A DNA stretch of 6,228 bases from an uncultured Sphingomonadales bacterium (GTDB lineage Bacteria > Pseudomonadota > Alphaproteobacteria > Sphingomonadales > Sphingomonadaceae). Below the pieces are notes generated by a model, which worked only from the letters and a program-made list of their open reading frames with translations, was not told the origin of the DNA and ran no database searches. Both the position numbers and the translations under genes were made by a program. Below, piece after piece: positions 6,135 through 6,228 of the stretch. The number at the start of each line of letters is the position of its first letter. Position 1 is the first letter of the stretch. The stretch is taken from the NCBI GenBank assembly GCA_903911985.1, contig CAIWFP010000167.1:1-6228 (forward strand). The letters are read 5' to 3'.

Positions 6135-6228
6135 GTGGCGGGCGGGCTTTCCTGAATGGTGGGCCGGAAGGGCGGGGCCCCACATAGTGTCTTGCCGGGG
6201 TATTGGCAGGGGGGCTGGCGCCCGCCTG

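Noticed and set aside
4398..6155. 585-codon open frame on the + strand opposite purF
   Set aside because: It runs antisense to a clear, fully motif-bearing purF, and its translation is rich in Gly, Ala, Asp, His and Val with no domain. Long antisense frames are expected opposite high-GC genes.
6135..6228. Reverse-strand frame ending in TGA that overlaps the purF ATG at 6134, as a possible upstream gene such as cvpA
   Set aside because: The ATGA overlap would suit translational coupling, and cvpA often precedes purF. However, the ~31 visible codons (Pro- and Cys-containing, no hydrophobic segment) do not resemble CvpA, and the other two frames are also open near the edge.

Overview
The window looks like chromosomal DNA of an aerobic alphaproteobacterium, most likely a sphingomonad (order Sphingomonadales, Novosphingobium/Sphingobium-like). 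This rests on the generally high GC with strong G/C third positions, the style of the KorB and PurF proteins, and a purF gene followed by a short-chain dehydrogenase. The assignment is from remembered family resemblance, not from a search.

Layout. The + strand carries four genes. The 3' end of korA (3-83) and complete korB (96-1181) encode the two subunits of a 2-oxoacid (probably 2-oxoglutarate):ferredoxin oxidoreductase. A GTG-started membrane protein of the YdjM/DUF457 putative metal-dependent hydrolase family follows after 21 bases (1203-2156). After a gap with possible hairpins (2157-2394) comes a polytopic membrane protein resembling lipopolysaccharide/O-antigen flippases (2395-3657). 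Its 3' part is markedly AT-richer than the rest of the window. The - strand converges on this block: purF (amidophosphoribosyltransferase, first committed step of purine synthesis, 4467-6134 or to 6185) is followed 29 bases later by an SDR-family oxidoreductase (3718-4437). The two strands meet in a 60-base gap (3658-3717) with no clear terminator.

How the genes fit together. korA-korB is one functional unit, an iron-sulfur and thiamine-diphosphate enzyme handling 2-oxoacids in central carbon metabolism. The DUF457 gene is probably co-transcribed but has no obvious functional link. purF and the SDR gene form a likely two-gene transcription unit. The flippase-like gene stands alone between two housekeeping blocks and its composition suggests a separate history.

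No CRISPR array, RNA gene, insertion sequence or phage gene was recognised, and nothing here amounts to a clearly new system. The points most worth a second look are the long leader of PurF ahead of its catalytic cysteine, which contains an in-frame 15-bp tandem duplication; the SDR protein with two atypical residues at normally conserved sites; and the compositionally odd lone flippase gene.
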